Source: UBA4782 sp034430215 (lineage in GTDB: Bacteria; Chloroflexota; Anaerolineae; Anaerolineales; Anaerolineaceae). From it: 64,000 nucleotides of DNA. The translations under genes were made by a program, and so were the position numbers. The notes beneath the pieces are model-generated. The model was not told the origin of the DNA. It worked only from the letters and a program-made list of their open reading frames with translations, and made no database searches. Each line of letters opens with the position of its first letter. The stretch's first letter is position 1. Where the stretch lies: contig DAOUFE010000007.1 of NCBI GenBank assembly GCA_034430215.1, positions 91,966-155,965 on the forward strand, written 5' to 3'. Positions 7,587 to 17,081 of this stretch are shown here, in pieces.

Positions 7587-9371
7587 TTAAGCTCTTTGTG
7601 TGAAATTTGGCTGATTAGGAGGAGCAGCATTTTTCCTCTTATTACGAACTAATAAGACGATGACCACAATAATTACAACCACCAGGCATAACCCCGCCAG
7701 GCAAATACCGCCACCCGCAATGTATAATTTATTCTGTTCAAAGAAACTGGGGGAGGGAGTAGGAGTGGGAGAAGCTTTGGGAGTTGGGGTTATTTTTCTT
7801 TGCGTTTTGCTGGCAACTACATTATATATAACACTCGTTCGGTCTGATGGCACAGAAATCGCCTCAACCTGAACAGTCCAATCTCCCTGTTTAGGATCCT
7901 GTATCTTGATAAGGTGAACGTTTTCACCTACTTCATCAGAAGCTCCGCCATATTCGGGTGTGACTACTTCACCATCCGGGTCAATGAGTTGCATATTGAG
8001 ATCCCCTTCCAGGAACGATAAGGTCATGGAAAGCTCTTCAAGATCTTCATCAACGGTAACTACACCGACATCCTTCTTTTCTCCTTGTTGTATAGACCCT
8101 GTGAATGATGTAACCTGTGCTCCCGTTGCTTTTTGTCGACATGAAATGAAGAAATTGACGATCTCATCTCCACTTTCTGCAAACAGATAGCTTCCTTGAG
8201 TCCCAGATGCCAAGCCTGTCAACAAGTCAGCGTCAACATCATATTCTGTTTCACCAATCCCTAAAGCACAAATGGAAGCATTCAGTTCCTTAGCTCTTTC
8301 TGTTGTGATATTGAGCATATCCTGCGAAACCATTCCCATGTTTGAATACCCATCACTAAGCAGAATGATCAAAGAAGGCTGATCCGAGGAACCAACCAAT
8401 TCGATCTGATCCAGAGCGATATTTAAACCATCGCCAATATTGGTCATGTTTTGGGATTCCAACTCATTGATAAGGGTTTCTACAAGATCGAAATCGGAAG
8501 TAAAAGAAGTCTTCAACTCACCATAATTACTAAAAGTTACCAGAGATAACTCTGAAGAGGTTCCTTCAGAAAGTTCATCCAGACGGGATAACTCAACAAG
8601 AATTTGACCAGCCTGGCGGGCTAATTCAATTTTTGTTGGTATTCCATAAGAAGGAGCCAATTCATTTACCCTATCGACAAGGTCATAGTATCCCGTGTTC
8701 TCTCGGTATTCATATAGAGCAGTGTTCGCATCAGACAAACCTGAGCTGTCATATACCGTGTTGTAGGCTTCTTCAGCAACAGAATACGCTTCAGCTAGGC
8801 TCACAAATTCTGGGTTATCCAACGGGATAACTGTCAGCAATTCCTCTTCAAGTCCATATGGAGGAGTATCATAGCAGCAGGCACCTTCGAGCTTCGTTTC
8901 GAGATCTGCAATATCCTTTGAGTATTCAAGATATTGAGACCAGCAATTGCAGCCATAGCTGGATAAGACCTCTTCGATCTTGGCCACCATTTCTAGCGTG
9001 GAACCGTACCCATTATTCTTATACCAATCATTGATCGCATCTTGTGATTGGTTCAGATTTCGGGTTGCGTTAACTACTTCTTCCGAATTGGTCAATCTTT
9101 TTTGTTGTTCAGATAGATCTTGATATTCAGGAGAATTCAATATCTCATCAATCTGTGCCTTAATATCAGCAATTTCTGCAGGCAAGTCTGTACCTCCCAA
9201 TGAATAAGATTCCATACTGCCTGATATATCCAAAACGATTGCAACACGCAAAACCGGGTCATCTTTCTGAACTTGAGGTGCATCTAGAGATTGGCTAAAG
9301 GCTCTTGCATCTGGCACTAGCAGGCTGGCACAGAATAAAATAATTACAAGAATGAAAGCTGACCGTTTCAT
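7587..9371 (-). CDS. Secreted, membrane-anchored VWA-domain protein with a large insertion
   Basis: A 594-residue protein with an N-terminal signal peptide (residues 4-24), a VWA domain, a beta-rich domain (about 400-510), a TPTP-type linker and a C-terminal transmembrane helix before a basic tail. The MIDAS parts are DISGS (48-52), Thr310 in MTNIGDGL and SDG (339-341). Between DISGS and the helix that normally follows closely (KIELARQAGQILVEL, from 247) there are about 185 extra residues, mostly helical, with Cys141, Cys143, Cys165 and Cys166. The beta domain resembles those that follow VWA domains in chloride-channel-accessory-like proteins. Function unknown; surface adhesion or protein-complex assembly is the usual guess for VWA proteins. 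Confidence 0.85.
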   Translation of the reverse strand: MKRSAFILVIILFCASLLVPDARAFSQSLDAPQVQKDDPVLRVAIVLDISGSMESYSLGGTDLPAEIADIKAQIDEILNSPEYQDLSEQQKRLTNSEEVVNATRNLNQSQDAINDWYKNNGYGSTLEMVAKIEEVLSSYGCNCWSQYLEYSKDIADLETKLEGACCYDTPPYGLEEELLTVIPLDNPEFVSLAEAYSVAEEAYNTVYDSSGLSDANTALYEYRENTGYYDLVDRVNELAPSYGIPTKIELARQAGQILVELSRLDELSEGTSSELSLVTFSNYGELKTSFTSDFDLVETLINELESQNMTNIGDGLNIALDQIELVGSSDQPSLIILLSDGYSNMGMVSQDMLNITTERAKELNASICALGIGETEYDVDADLLTGLASGTQGSYLFAESGDEIVNFFISCRQKATGAQVTSFTGSIQQGEKKDVGVVTVDEDLEELSMTLSFLEGDLNMQLIDPDGEVVTPEYGGASDEVGENVHLIKIQDPKQGDWTVQVEAISVPSDRTSVIYNVVASKTQRKITPTPKASPTPTPSPSFFEQNKLYIAGGGICLAGLCLVVVIIVVIVLLVRNKRKNAAPPNQPNFTQRA

Positions 9372-9456
9372 ACCTGAAATCTCCTTATCATTAGTGAAAT
9401 GGGATAATTTATTGTAGCGGTAATTTGAAAATATGCAATATATACTCTTAATTGTG

Positions 9457-9511
9457 TATAATTTTCACATGACAAAAATGGCCTCAAGAGGTATACACTT
9501 AGGTGTGAAAT
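9457..9511 (+). promoter_or_regulatory. Probable promoter region of the hydrogenase operon
   Basis: A perfect TATAAT at 9457-9462 lies 84 bp before the first hydrogenase gene; no good -35 hexamer sits 17 bp upstream. Just downstream the arms TTTCACA (9464-9470) and TGTGAAA (9505-9511) form an inverted repeat around the likely start site and leader. It could bind a regulator or fold in the RNA. The first gene has a strong ribosome-binding site, AGGAGGAAA at 9533-9541. Confidence 0.45.
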
Positions 9512-9545
9512 TCTCCAGCTATCACCCCAAACAGGAGGAAAAGTT

Positions 9546-10028
9546 ATGATAAATGCTCTGGTCGCGATCGCGATGATCATCTGCGCGATTCAAGCTATCC
9601 GGGTAAAAAAGTTGCTGTCTTCTGCCCTCTGGTTAGCAGGATGCAGTGCCATGGTGGCATTAATGTTATATTTATTGGGGGCGCCCGAGATTGCAGTGAT
9701 CGAATTAAGTGTTGGAGCGGGTTTGGTTACCGTGCTGTTTGTGTTTGCCATCAACATCATTGGAGATGAAAAACCCGTCACCGAACCTGGCATTCCCTCG
9801 CTGGTCGCCTGGGCTCTGGTCATTCTCTCAATTGGAATCCTTGCTTATTTAAATTTGCCATTATTAAGTGCAGTTATTCCTGACCTGGCTGAGATTCCTA
9901 TGGCATCTACCACCATTTGGACTGATCGAATGTTAGATGTGATCCTGCAGATCGTGTTAATTTTCGTAGGTGTGATGGGTGTAATTAATTTAATCTCAGA
10001 CAGCAAAGCCAAGGAGAAAAGCCAATGA
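9546..10028 (+). CDS. Group 4 hydrogenase membrane subunit, NuoJ/MbhD-like
   Basis: A 160-residue integral membrane protein with about five helices. The central GAPEIAVIELSVGAGLVTVL resembles the MbhD/DUF4040 and NuoJ proteins that link antiporter-like subunits in Mrp antiporters, energy-converting hydrogenases and complex I. It is first in an operon of eleven genes and overlaps the next start by four bases (ATGA). It probably helps couple electron transfer in the hydrophilic arm to ion movement. Subfamily placement is by pattern and context. Confidence 0.8.
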   Translation: MINALVAIAMIICAIQAIRVKKLLSSALWLAGCSAMVALMLYLLGAPEIAVIELSVGAGLVTVLFVFAINIIGDEKPVTEPGIPSLVAWALVILSIGILAYLNLPLLSAVIPDLAEIPMASTTIWTDRMLDVILQIVLIFVGVMGVINLISDSKAKEKSQ

Positions 10029-10333
10029 CAAATATACCCATGATCATCATACTGGCTGTGCTTGGTCTGATTGGGGTAGGTTTTTATGCACTACTGGCTA
10101 CTCGTAATTTGATCAAAGTGATCATTGCATTGCAGATCCTTGTCAAAGGTGGATTACTGGCTTTGGTACTTGCTGGCAGAATCCAGGGACAGGTAATGGT
10201 TGGTCAAAGCATGGCACTAACCGCAATTGTCGCTGATACGATCGTTGCTGTGGTTGGGTTAGCACTCGCTGTTCAGGTGCGCAAACACCATGGAACCATT
10301 GATTTAAAACAACTCACAAAATTAAAGAGGTAA
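10025..10333 (+). CDS. Group 4 hydrogenase subunit, NuoK/MrpC-like
   Basis: A 102-residue protein with three membrane helices, the size and shape of NuoK and MrpC/MbhG. It begins MTNIPMIIILAVLGLIGVGF and contains NLIKVIIALQILVKGGLLA, in the position of the conserved second helix of NuoK. It overlaps the previous gene by four bases and the next gene starts 2 bp after its stop. In complex I and Mbh this subunit supplies part of an ion pathway. Confidence 0.85.
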   Translation: MTNIPMIIILAVLGLIGVGFYALLATRNLIKVIIALQILVKGGLLALVLAGRIQGQVMVGQSMALTAIVADTIVAVVGLALAVQVRKHHGTIDLKQLTKLKR

Positions 10334-10335
10334 CC

Positions 10336-12081
10336 ATGGCTTCTACATTAATCCTTCTTGTCATTGGTTTACCATGGTTAGGTGCTTTGCTGGTGTGGTG
10401 GATTGGAGATAAGCGTTCTGCTTTACAGCATACCCTGGCGATCGCCTTTTCTGTTGCCTCTGGGGCAGTAGCAGTTGCACTTATTTTTAACGCCAACAGT
10501 TCTACAGCTATCAGCCTGGATGCGGGTGGTGTTTTTGGGCATTTCACATTTGTTGCAGATGGTTTAGGTGTTTATCTGTCAGCGATCGCAACAGTCATTG
10601 GAAGCCTTGCTGTGATCTTTTCAGTCAATTACATGCATGGTGAAAAAGGACTGGGACGTTATTACGCCATGGTGCTCTTCTTCATTGGTGGTATGGCAGG
10701 ATTGGTTCTTACCAGCAATCTCCTGCTCATGTTCCTGTTCTGGGAAATAACTGCCTTATGCTCGTATGCATTGATCGCATTCCATAATGATGACCCCAAA
10801 GCGGTTGCCGGCGGCATCAAAGCCCTTATTATCACGCAATTGGGTGGTATTGGATTACTGGCAGGCGCTTTGATCCTCTACAGTCAGACTGGCAGTTATG
10901 ACTTCAATCAAATGATCGCCAATCCCGGTATCATCAATCCCCGGCTTCTATCTGGAATGGCATTTGGATGTCTGATTGCTGCCGCGGCTAAATCCGCCCA
11001 GTTCCCCTTCTTTACCTGGCTTCCAGATGCAATGGAAGCACCCACCCCTATCAGCGCACTCATCCATGCTGCGACCATGGTGAACGCTGGTGTTTACCTC
11101 CTGGCACGGTTTTATCCGGCTTTCGAAGCAGTACCGGGTTGGAAAATTTCTGTCATTCTGGTGGGTATGATCTCAGCTTTCATCAGCGCCATTATGGCAT
11201 TATTTGCCAACGACCTGAAACGGGTGCTGGCTTATTCAACCATCAGTCAGTTGGGTTATATGGTTTTTGCCATTGGCTGCGGTGGAATTTATGCATCACA
11301 ATTTCACTTATTAAGCCATTCGGTATTCAAAGCCTTACTCTTCCTCGGGGCTGGTGCAATCATCCATTCAGTTGGTACGCGAGACATGCGTGAAATGGGT
11401 GGTTTAGGAAAGAAAATGCCATTTACACGTTTCGTCTTTATCATTGGCGCATTGGCATTGGCTGGTATCCCCATCCTGAATGGCTTCTGGAGTAAAGAAT
11501 TGGTATTGGAAGCAGGCTTGACCGGCGGACCCGTATGGGCTTATGCCATCATGCTCATCACCGCTGGCTTGACCGCATTTTACACCTTCCGCATGGTCTG
11601 GATGGTTTTCTATGGAAAACCCTCTGAAAAGCACGTTCATGATGCTCAACCTGCTATGAAAGTAGCCCTGGCTCCTTTAGCTTTGGGTGCAGTTGTAGCC
11701 TGGCTGCTGGCTGGTCCTTTTGCATCCATGCTGCAAAATACTCTTCCAGCCCACAATATTCACGCAGCCAGTACGATTGAAATAATACTAGAGGTGATCA
11801 AAGCACCCGCAACGTACATTGCCCTTGCAGTGGTTGCGCTCGGTCTGGTTTCCTGGTGGCAGCGTGAAAATCTCGCAGCGGTAGGGAAAGCTTTCAGGTG
11901 GCTTAAACCAATCGCCGAAAATAGTTTTGGATTTGAAGCAGTGAATAAATTTATCGTACGTGAAACACAGGCAACTGCTGAAGAGTTGCGTGATACACAA
12001 ACCGGATTGTTGAATTGGAACATCGCTGGCCTGTTGATCGGGCTGATTGCGGTAATCATCATCCTGGTGATGGGAGGCTAA
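10336..12081 (+). CDS. Group 4 hydrogenase antiporter-like subunit, NuoL/MbhH-like
   Basis: A 581-residue polytopic protein of the proton-conducting transporter family. Recognisable are FWEITALCSYALIAF, QFPFFTWLPDAMEAPTPIS, SALIHAATMVNAGVYLL and HLLSHSVFKALLFLGAGA, which carry the conserved Glu, Lys and His positions of the ion channel. After the core, an amphipathic stretch near residue 510-545 and a last helix resemble the lateral helix of NuoL. Antiporter subunits pump H+ or Na+ using energy from hydrogenase turnover. Its stop is two bases before the start of the next gene. Confidence 0.92.
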   Translation: MASTLILLVIGLPWLGALLVWWIGDKRSALQHTLAIAFSVASGAVAVALIFNANSSTAISLDAGGVFGHFTFVADGLGVYLSAIATVIGSLAVIFSVNYMHGEKGLGRYYAMVLFFIGGMAGLVLTSNLLLMFLFWEITALCSYALIAFHNDDPKAVAGGIKALIITQLGGIGLLAGALILYSQTGSYDFNQMIANPGIINPRLLSGMAFGCLIAAAAKSAQFPFFTWLPDAMEAPTPISALIHAATMVNAGVYLLARFYPAFEAVPGWKISVILVGMISAFISAIMALFANDLKRVLAYSTISQLGYMVFAIGCGGIYASQFHLLSHSVFKALLFLGAGAIIHSVGTRDMREMGGLGKKMPFTRFVFIIGALALAGIPILNGFWSKELVLEAGLTGGPVWAYAIMLITAGLTAFYTFRMVWMVFYGKPSEKHVHDAQPAMKVALAPLALGAVVAWLLAGPFASMLQNTLPAHNIHAASTIEIILEVIKAPATYIALAVVALGLVSWWQRENLAAVGKAFRWLKPIAENSFGFEAVNKFIVRETQATAEELRDTQTGLLNWNIAGLLIGLIAVIIILVMGG

Positions 12082-12083
12082 AT

Positions 12084-13613
12084 ATGACGGCAAATACCGC
12101 ACTCATCTGGTTACTGGCAATTCCATTAGGTTCAGCTCCGATCATTTATCTTGCTGGACGAATAACTGAAAGGCTCTCGCCTAAAACGGGTTCTGCTCCC
12201 TCACGCTGGTTGTCAGTTCTGGCTCTTGCTGGAACATTCGTTCCCTTGTACTACGCCATTATGCACTTCACCAGCGAAGGCGCGATCAACCTGAATGTCA
12301 ACATGATCAGCCTGAAATTTGATGGCATCAGCATGTTGGTCGCCGCGACAGCACTCTTTTTGGGATTATGTGTGACATTCTTCTCGACCAAATATATGCA
12401 GGGCGATGATGGCGAGGAAAAATTCTTCGCTTTGCTACCCATCATGATCGGTTCGATCATCGGTTTGGTTAGCGCAACCGACCTTTTCAACTTATGGGTC
12501 TGGTTTGAAGCAATGGCAATCAGCTCGTACATTCTGGTGGCATTTTACCGGGATCAGGCTAATGCTATCGAAGCTGGTGTCAAGTATCTGGTTCAAAGCG
12601 CAGCCGGTTCAGCATTGATTCTATTGGGTATCGCTCTGGTATTCGCCCAAACTGGTCTCCTGAACCTGGAACAGATTCGGATAAGCGTTATGAATTCCGA
12701 ACCTTCTCCTTTACTACTGGCAGCCAGTGTATTAATGTTGATCGGTTTTGGTGTAAAAGCTGCGCTGGTTCCACTGCACACCTGGCTTCCTGACGCCCAT
12801 TCGCAGGCACCCAGTGGTATTAGTGCCATGCTTTCAGGTATCGTCATTGAAGCAGGTCTGGTTGCTTTACTACGTACTGCAGGCACTTTGATCTATTCTA
12901 ATGCCACCTGGGGATACCTGATTATGGGCTTTGGTGCTCTCAACCTGTTTGTTGGAAACCTGATGGCACTTCGCCAAACGCAGGTTAAAAGGTTACTCGC
13001 TTATTCCAGTGTCAGCCAGGTAGGATATATTCTGATTGGCATTGGTGTTTCGATTTACTCATTACAACCAACAGGAGCAGCAGGTGGTTTCTTCCATGTG
13101 ATCACCCATGCATTGATGAAGGGGTTGGCATTTCTTGCTGCAGGAGCGCTTCTTTACGCACTGCGGTTGTCACATCATAATCATGAACCATTGCAGATTT
13201 ATGACCTGGACGGGGCTTCTAAACGCTACCCGCTAACAGCATTTGCGCTGTCTCTTGCTTTGCTCGCCCTGGGCGGGCTTCCCCCACTGGCAGGCTTCAT
13301 GTCAAAATGGCAGATCTTTGTTGCGGGCTTTGAAGCTGGCTCTGGCTTGACGATTGCGATGGTTATCTTCGCAGCATTGAACAGTGTTCTGTCACTAGCG
13401 TATTACACACCAATGATCAACCGTATGTACCGCCATGAACCTTCAGAGCAGGTAAAAGCTGGAACAACCATTTCCTGGAAGATGGCGCTCCCACTGGTTA
13501 TCCTGATCATTCTGATTGTTGTATTGGGCTTCTGGCCACCCCTTGTTCGATGGATGGTCAATCCAGCCGCATATTCACTACTTTCAATATTTACGAGTGT
13601 TCAAATAAGGTGA
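12084..13613 (+). CDS. Group 4 hydrogenase second antiporter-like subunit, NuoM/NuoN-like
   Basis: A 509-residue polytopic protein. The start chosen is the ATG at 12084, two bases after the previous stop, because GGGAGG at 12072-12077 is well placed and the product then begins directly with a hydrophobic helix. The frame stays open upstream to 12015. Core motifs are NLWVWFEAMAISSYILVAF, GFGVKAALVPLHTWLPDAHS, SGISAMLSGIVIEAGL and HVITHALMKGLAFLAAGALL. Together with the preceding gene it gives the enzyme two ion-translocating modules, which suggests more than one ion moved per catalytic cycle. Confidence 0.92.
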   Translation: MTANTALIWLLAIPLGSAPIIYLAGRITERLSPKTGSAPSRWLSVLALAGTFVPLYYAIMHFTSEGAINLNVNMISLKFDGISMLVAATALFLGLCVTFFSTKYMQGDDGEEKFFALLPIMIGSIIGLVSATDLFNLWVWFEAMAISSYILVAFYRDQANAIEAGVKYLVQSAAGSALILLGIALVFAQTGLLNLEQIRISVMNSEPSPLLLAASVLMLIGFGVKAALVPLHTWLPDAHSQAPSGISAMLSGIVIEAGLVALLRTAGTLIYSNATWGYLIMGFGALNLFVGNLMALRQTQVKRLLAYSSVSQVGYILIGIGVSIYSLQPTGAAGGFFHVITHALMKGLAFLAAGALLYALRLSHHNHEPLQIYDLDGASKRYPLTAFALSLALLALGGLPPLAGFMSKWQIFVAGFEAGSGLTIAMVIFAALNSVLSLAYYTPMINRMYRHEPSEQVKAGTTISWKMALPLVILIILIVVLGFWPPLVRWMVNPAAYSLLSIFTSVQIR

Positions 13614-13615
13614 AC

Positions 13616-13927
13616 ATGGAAATATTACTCACCCCTCCACTTGCAATAATTATTCTGGCTCCGTTGGTAATCCTCATTTTTTGGTTTGGTAAAAAACTGG
13701 CGGGTCCGGAAAAACCTAATCCCATTAAGACCAGCCCTTATGGAAGTGGTGAAGCCGCACCGACCAATGCAGCAGCACCAGGGTATCGTCCTTTTTTCAT
13801 GGTCGCGTTCTTCTTTGCAATTTTGCACCTGGGCATGCTGGTGATCGGTACCAGTTCACTTAGTACGGTTACTGGTCTATATATTGTTGGATTGATCCTG
13901 GCACTGGTAGCCCTGGTGTTGGGATAG
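13616..13927 (+). CDS. Group 4 hydrogenase small membrane subunit, NuoA-like
   Basis: A 103-residue protein with three membrane helices: residues 9-25, then a polar loop with SPYGSGE, then two helices. NuoA has the same three-helix layout with a conserved loop after helix one. The match here is by topology and position rather than strong motifs. The ATG at 13616 is two bases after the previous stop. The next gene is 59 bp further on with its own ribosome-binding site, so this closes the first translationally coupled block of the operon. Confidence 0.7.
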   Translation: MEILLTPPLAIIILAPLVILIFWFGKKLAGPEKPNPIKTSPYGSGEAAPTNAAAPGYRPFFMVAFFFAILHLGMLVIGTSSLSTVTGLYIVGLILALVALVLG

Positions 13928-13986
13928 GAAGTTTACTACACTCAAACTGCATTTGCTTACACGATAAGCAGGACATGTGAGGATAG

Positions 13987-14448
13987 ATGGAATCAAAAAA
14001 AATATCAGCCTGGGCAAATACAATGGAAGGTTTGAAAACCTGGGCACGTATTAATTCACCCTGGGTAATTCATTTCAACAGCGGATCATGTAACGGCTGC
14101 GACATTGAAATCCTTGCCACCCTTACACCACGCTACGACCTGGAACGGTTTGGTGTAAAACTGCAAGGCAGTCCTCGCCACGCCGATATTCTGCTAACTA
14201 CTGGCCCAGTCACCCGTCAGGCTCGTGAACGTTTACTGCGAGTTTATGAACAAATGCCAGAACCCAAATTTGTTGTTGCGATTGGTTCATGTGGTCTTTC
14301 TGGTGGCGTTTTTCATGGCTCATATAATATTGCAGGCTCGATCGATGAAGTTTTGCCTGTTAGCGCCTTCATTCCTGGCTGCCCACCCCGCCCCGAAGCG
14401 ATCATTCATGGTGTGGTTGCCTTGCTCAACAGCTTGAAGAAAGAATAA
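13987..14448 (+). CDS. [NiFe]-hydrogenase group 4 small subunit, NuoB-like
   Basis: A 153-residue protein with Cys35 and Cys38 in SGSCNGCD, Cys102 in GSCG and Cys132 in PGCPPRPE. These are the four ligands of the single proximal [4Fe-4S] cluster in group 4 hydrogenases and NuoB. It passes electrons between the catalytic subunit and the ferredoxin-like subunit of the same operon. The length is normal for MbhJ/EchC-type proteins, which lack the long C-terminal domain of respiratory uptake hydrogenases. Confidence 0.95.
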   Translation: MESKKISAWANTMEGLKTWARINSPWVIHFNSGSCNGCDIEILATLTPRYDLERFGVKLQGSPRHADILLTTGPVTRQARERLLRVYEQMPEPKFVVAIGSCGLSGGVFHGSYNIAGSIDEVLPVSAFIPGCPPRPEAIIHGVVALLNSLKKE

Positions 14449-14452
14449 AGGG

Positions 14453-14962
14453 ATGATTATGGAATATGAAACCTTCATCAAAGATGCTGAAGATATCTTG
14501 AAAAAATGGGGAAAAGATTTCCAACACCCAGAGCCAAACCGGCTGGATGTATATATTGACAGAACAGATTTATTGGCTGCAACCCAGGCAATGGTCGATG
14601 CAAAATGGGGGTACATCTCTGCATTATCAGGGCTCGATTGCCCCGCTCCTAAATCAGAAGGAGAACAACCCGCAAACGCAGGACACCTGGAAGCTTTATA
14701 TCACTTCTGTAGAATGGCAGCTGTCACCACACTTCGTGTGAAGGTACCGTACAATGATGCCCATGTTCCCAGCATTTGTTCTGTGATCCCCTCTGCAACA
14801 TTATATGAAAGGGAATTGATGGAGTTATTTGGCATCATCGTTGATGACACGCCAGTTCCCGATCGTCTTGTGCTGGCCGATGACTGGCCAGAAGGTGTTT
14901 ACCCTTTGCGAAAATCATTTACTGGTTTAGATGTGCCTGAAAAGGCAGCACAGGAGAGCTGA
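14453..14962 (+). CDS. Group 4 hydrogenase subunit, NuoC-like
   Basis: A 169-residue soluble protein of the NuoC/MbhK (30 kDa) family. The end of the domain is plain: SATLYERELMELFGIIVDDTPVPDRLVLADDWPEGVYPLRKSF, here residues 126-168 in sections, matching the family pattern ERE..D..GI...GHPDLRR.L..DW.G.PLRKD. An internal ATG at 14459 has equally good spacing from the AAAGGG upstream. It forms part of the hydrophilic arm next to the large subunit. Confidence 0.88.
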   Translation: MIMEYETFIKDAEDILKKWGKDFQHPEPNRLDVYIDRTDLLAATQAMVDAKWGYISALSGLDCPAPKSEGEQPANAGHLEALYHFCRMAAVTTLRVKVPYNDAHVPSICSVIPSATLYERELMELFGIIVDDTPVPDRLVLADDWPEGVYPLRKSFTGLDVPEKAAQES

Positions 14963-14963
14963 G

Positions 14964-16139
14964 ATGCAAGAGAGTAAAGAAAAATTTATTGTCCCGATCG
15001 GTCCTCAACACCCGGCTTTGAAAGAGCCCGGACATTTCGAATTTACGGTGGATGGTGAGAATGTCACCAGTGCAACCATACGTCTGGGTTTTGTTCATCG
15101 TGGTATTGAAAAAATGGCTGAGAGCCGCACTTATATTCAAAACCTCTATATGTTCGAAAGAGTATGTGGAATCTGTTCTCATGTCCATGCAACTGCATTT
15201 GCATCCGGCGTGGAAAAATTGGCAGGAGTCACTGTCTCTCCCCGTGTGAAGGCTATCCGTACTCTTTTCCTTGAATTGGAGCGAATTCAAAGCCATCTCC
15301 TCTGGTTGGGCGTTGCTGCTCACGAAGGTGGTTTTGATACCCTTTTCATGTATAGCTGGCGTGACCGTGAAACAGTGATGGATATTCATGAATCCATCAG
15401 TGGCAACCGTGTACACCATTCTGTCAACTTGATTGGTGGTGTGAAATTCGATATCACTCCCGAACTGGCTAAAAATTCTCTAAAAGGGTTAGATTACCTG
15501 GAAGAACGAGCAAAATACTACGAAAAGATTGTCACCACAGATGAAACTTTCCTTGGTAGAACCCGCAATGTGGGTACGATGACCAAAGAACAGGCTACGG
15601 TTTTAAATGCTGTTGGTCCAACCGCTCGTGCTTCTGGTGTACAGAGGGATGTACGGGTTGAATCCCCCTACGCCGGGTATCCAGATTATCCTGTAAACAT
15701 GGTACTCGATGAAGGCGGTGATCTCTCTGCCAGATTTATTGTACGCATCAAAGAGCTTTATGAAAGCTTCCGCATCTGCCGAGAAATCTTGAAGAATTTA
15801 CCGGAAGGTGAATTGAGCGTAAAGGTTCCTCGCCGCATTCCTGCTGGTGAAGTGGTCAGCCGTGTCGAAGCTCCTCGCGGTGAACTCTTCTACTTCATCA
15901 AGAGCAACGGTGGAGAAACCCCCGAACGAGTAAAAGTTCGCACTCCAAGCCTTTGCAACTGGTCAACCATCAGTTCAGTGGCAGTAGGTCATAAACTGGC
16001 TGATATGCCAATGCTGCTGGTTGGGATTGATCCCTGTTTTTCCTGCAATGACCGTCTTGTTACGGTACGACAAGCTAACACCTCCCAGACAATGTACTGG
16101 GAAGATCTCAGAAAATATGGGGTTGAATATTACAAATGA
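14964..16139 (+). CDS. [NiFe]-hydrogenase group 4 large (catalytic) subunit, NuoD-like
   Basis: A 391-residue protein carrying both nickel-binding pairs: RVCGIC (Cys68, Cys71) and DPCFSC (Cys358, Cys361). It is therefore a true hydrogenase and not a complex I NuoD, which lacks them. The ATG at 14964 follows GGAGAG and lies two bases after the previous stop; the frame is open a little further upstream. A 27-residue tail follows DPCFSCNDR, like the peptide removed from E. coli HycE after the Arg in this motif. A HycI-like protease gene closes the operon, which fits. Expected reaction: reversible H2 evolution from reduced ferredoxin. Confidence 0.96.
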   Translation: MQESKEKFIVPIGPQHPALKEPGHFEFTVDGENVTSATIRLGFVHRGIEKMAESRTYIQNLYMFERVCGICSHVHATAFASGVEKLAGVTVSPRVKAIRTLFLELERIQSHLLWLGVAAHEGGFDTLFMYSWRDRETVMDIHESISGNRVHHSVNLIGGVKFDITPELAKNSLKGLDYLEERAKYYEKIVTTDETFLGRTRNVGTMTKEQATVLNAVGPTARASGVQRDVRVESPYAGYPDYPVNMVLDEGGDLSARFIVRIKELYESFRICREILKNLPEGELSVKVPRRIPAGEVVSRVEAPRGELFYFIKSNGGETPERVKVRTPSLCNWSTISSVAVGHKLADMPMLLVGIDPCFSCNDRLVTVRQANTSQTMYWEDLRKYGVEYYK

Positions 16140-17059
16140 GCATATCCCTTCCCCCCCTCGTTTCAATGCTCGTCTTTCCTGCAGGCATCTTCTTGATGCT
16201 TCTTGGATTGGCATATGAATTTTTTGACCGAAAACTGGTTGCCCGCTACCAGAATAGAATTGGACCTCGTTGGTTCCAGCCACTGGCAGATATGATCAAG
16301 CTGCTTGCCAAGGAAGAAATCATTCCTGACGGAGTGAATAAAGGATTGTTCATTTTTCTTCCCATCCTGGGCTTCACTGCTGCACTTACCTCTGCACTTT
16401 ACATCCCAATGCTAGGTTTTGAACCTGCCTTCAGCTTTCGAGGCGATCTGGTTGTAGTAGTTTACCTGTTGAGTGTGATGACCATCTGTCTTGGTCTCGC
16501 TGGCGCTAACACTGTTGACCGCTTTTCACTAATTGGTGCAACTCGTACACTGACACAGTTATTCTCGTATGAAGCACCTTTCCTTCTTGCTCTGCTGGCT
16601 CCTGCTCTGGCTGCTGGGTCATGGCAGATCAGCGAGATCAATATGTATGCCCACAGCAATCTTTGGATGATACTCACTCAACCGATCGGCTTTCTGGTAG
16701 CGTTGATCGCATTAATGGGCAAACTCGAACTTCCCCCATTTGATGCTCCAGAGGCAGAAACTGAGATCGTTTCAGGCGCCCTCACAGAATACAGCGGGCG
16801 CGGTCTGGCGCTTTTCCGCTTGGGAAAAGATGTTGAATTGGTGATTGGCTTAACCCTGATTGCTGCATTTTATCTGGGTGGTCTGGCAAATCCGCTTGAT
16901 TTCATTTTGAAAACCCTGGGCTTGCTGCTTGCAGTTGCTCTGCTGCAATCTCTCTTTGCCAGATTGAGGATCGACCAGACGGTAGGGATGTGGTGGCGAG
17001 TTGGAGCCTTGTTGGCTCTGGTACAATTACTCATCATCGTCATCGCCAGGCTGCTCTAG
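16136..17059 (+). CDS. Group 4 hydrogenase membrane anchor, NuoH-like
   Basis: A 307-residue polytopic protein of the NuoH/HyfC/MbhM family. Seen are RYQNRIGPRWFQPLADMIKLLAKEE and LELPPFDAPEAETEIVSGALTEYSG (in parts around residues 37-61 and 195-219), the charged loops at the junction with the hydrophilic arm. Its ATG overlaps the stop of the large subunit by four bases. It anchors the small and large subunits to the membrane and links redox chemistry to the antiporter subunits. Confidence 0.94.
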   Translation: MSISLPPLVSMLVFPAGIFLMLLGLAYEFFDRKLVARYQNRIGPRWFQPLADMIKLLAKEEIIPDGVNKGLFIFLPILGFTAALTSALYIPMLGFEPAFSFRGDLVVVVYLLSVMTICLGLAGANTVDRFSLIGATRTLTQLFSYEAPFLLALLAPALAAGSWQISEINMYAHSNLWMILTQPIGFLVALIALMGKLELPPFDAPEAETEIVSGALTEYSGRGLALFRLGKDVELVIGLTLIAAFYLGGLANPLDFILKTLGLLLAVALLQSLFARLRIDQTVGMWWRVGALLALVQLLIIVIARLL

Positions 17060-17081
17060 GCGAGAGGAATAAGGTAAAGAT

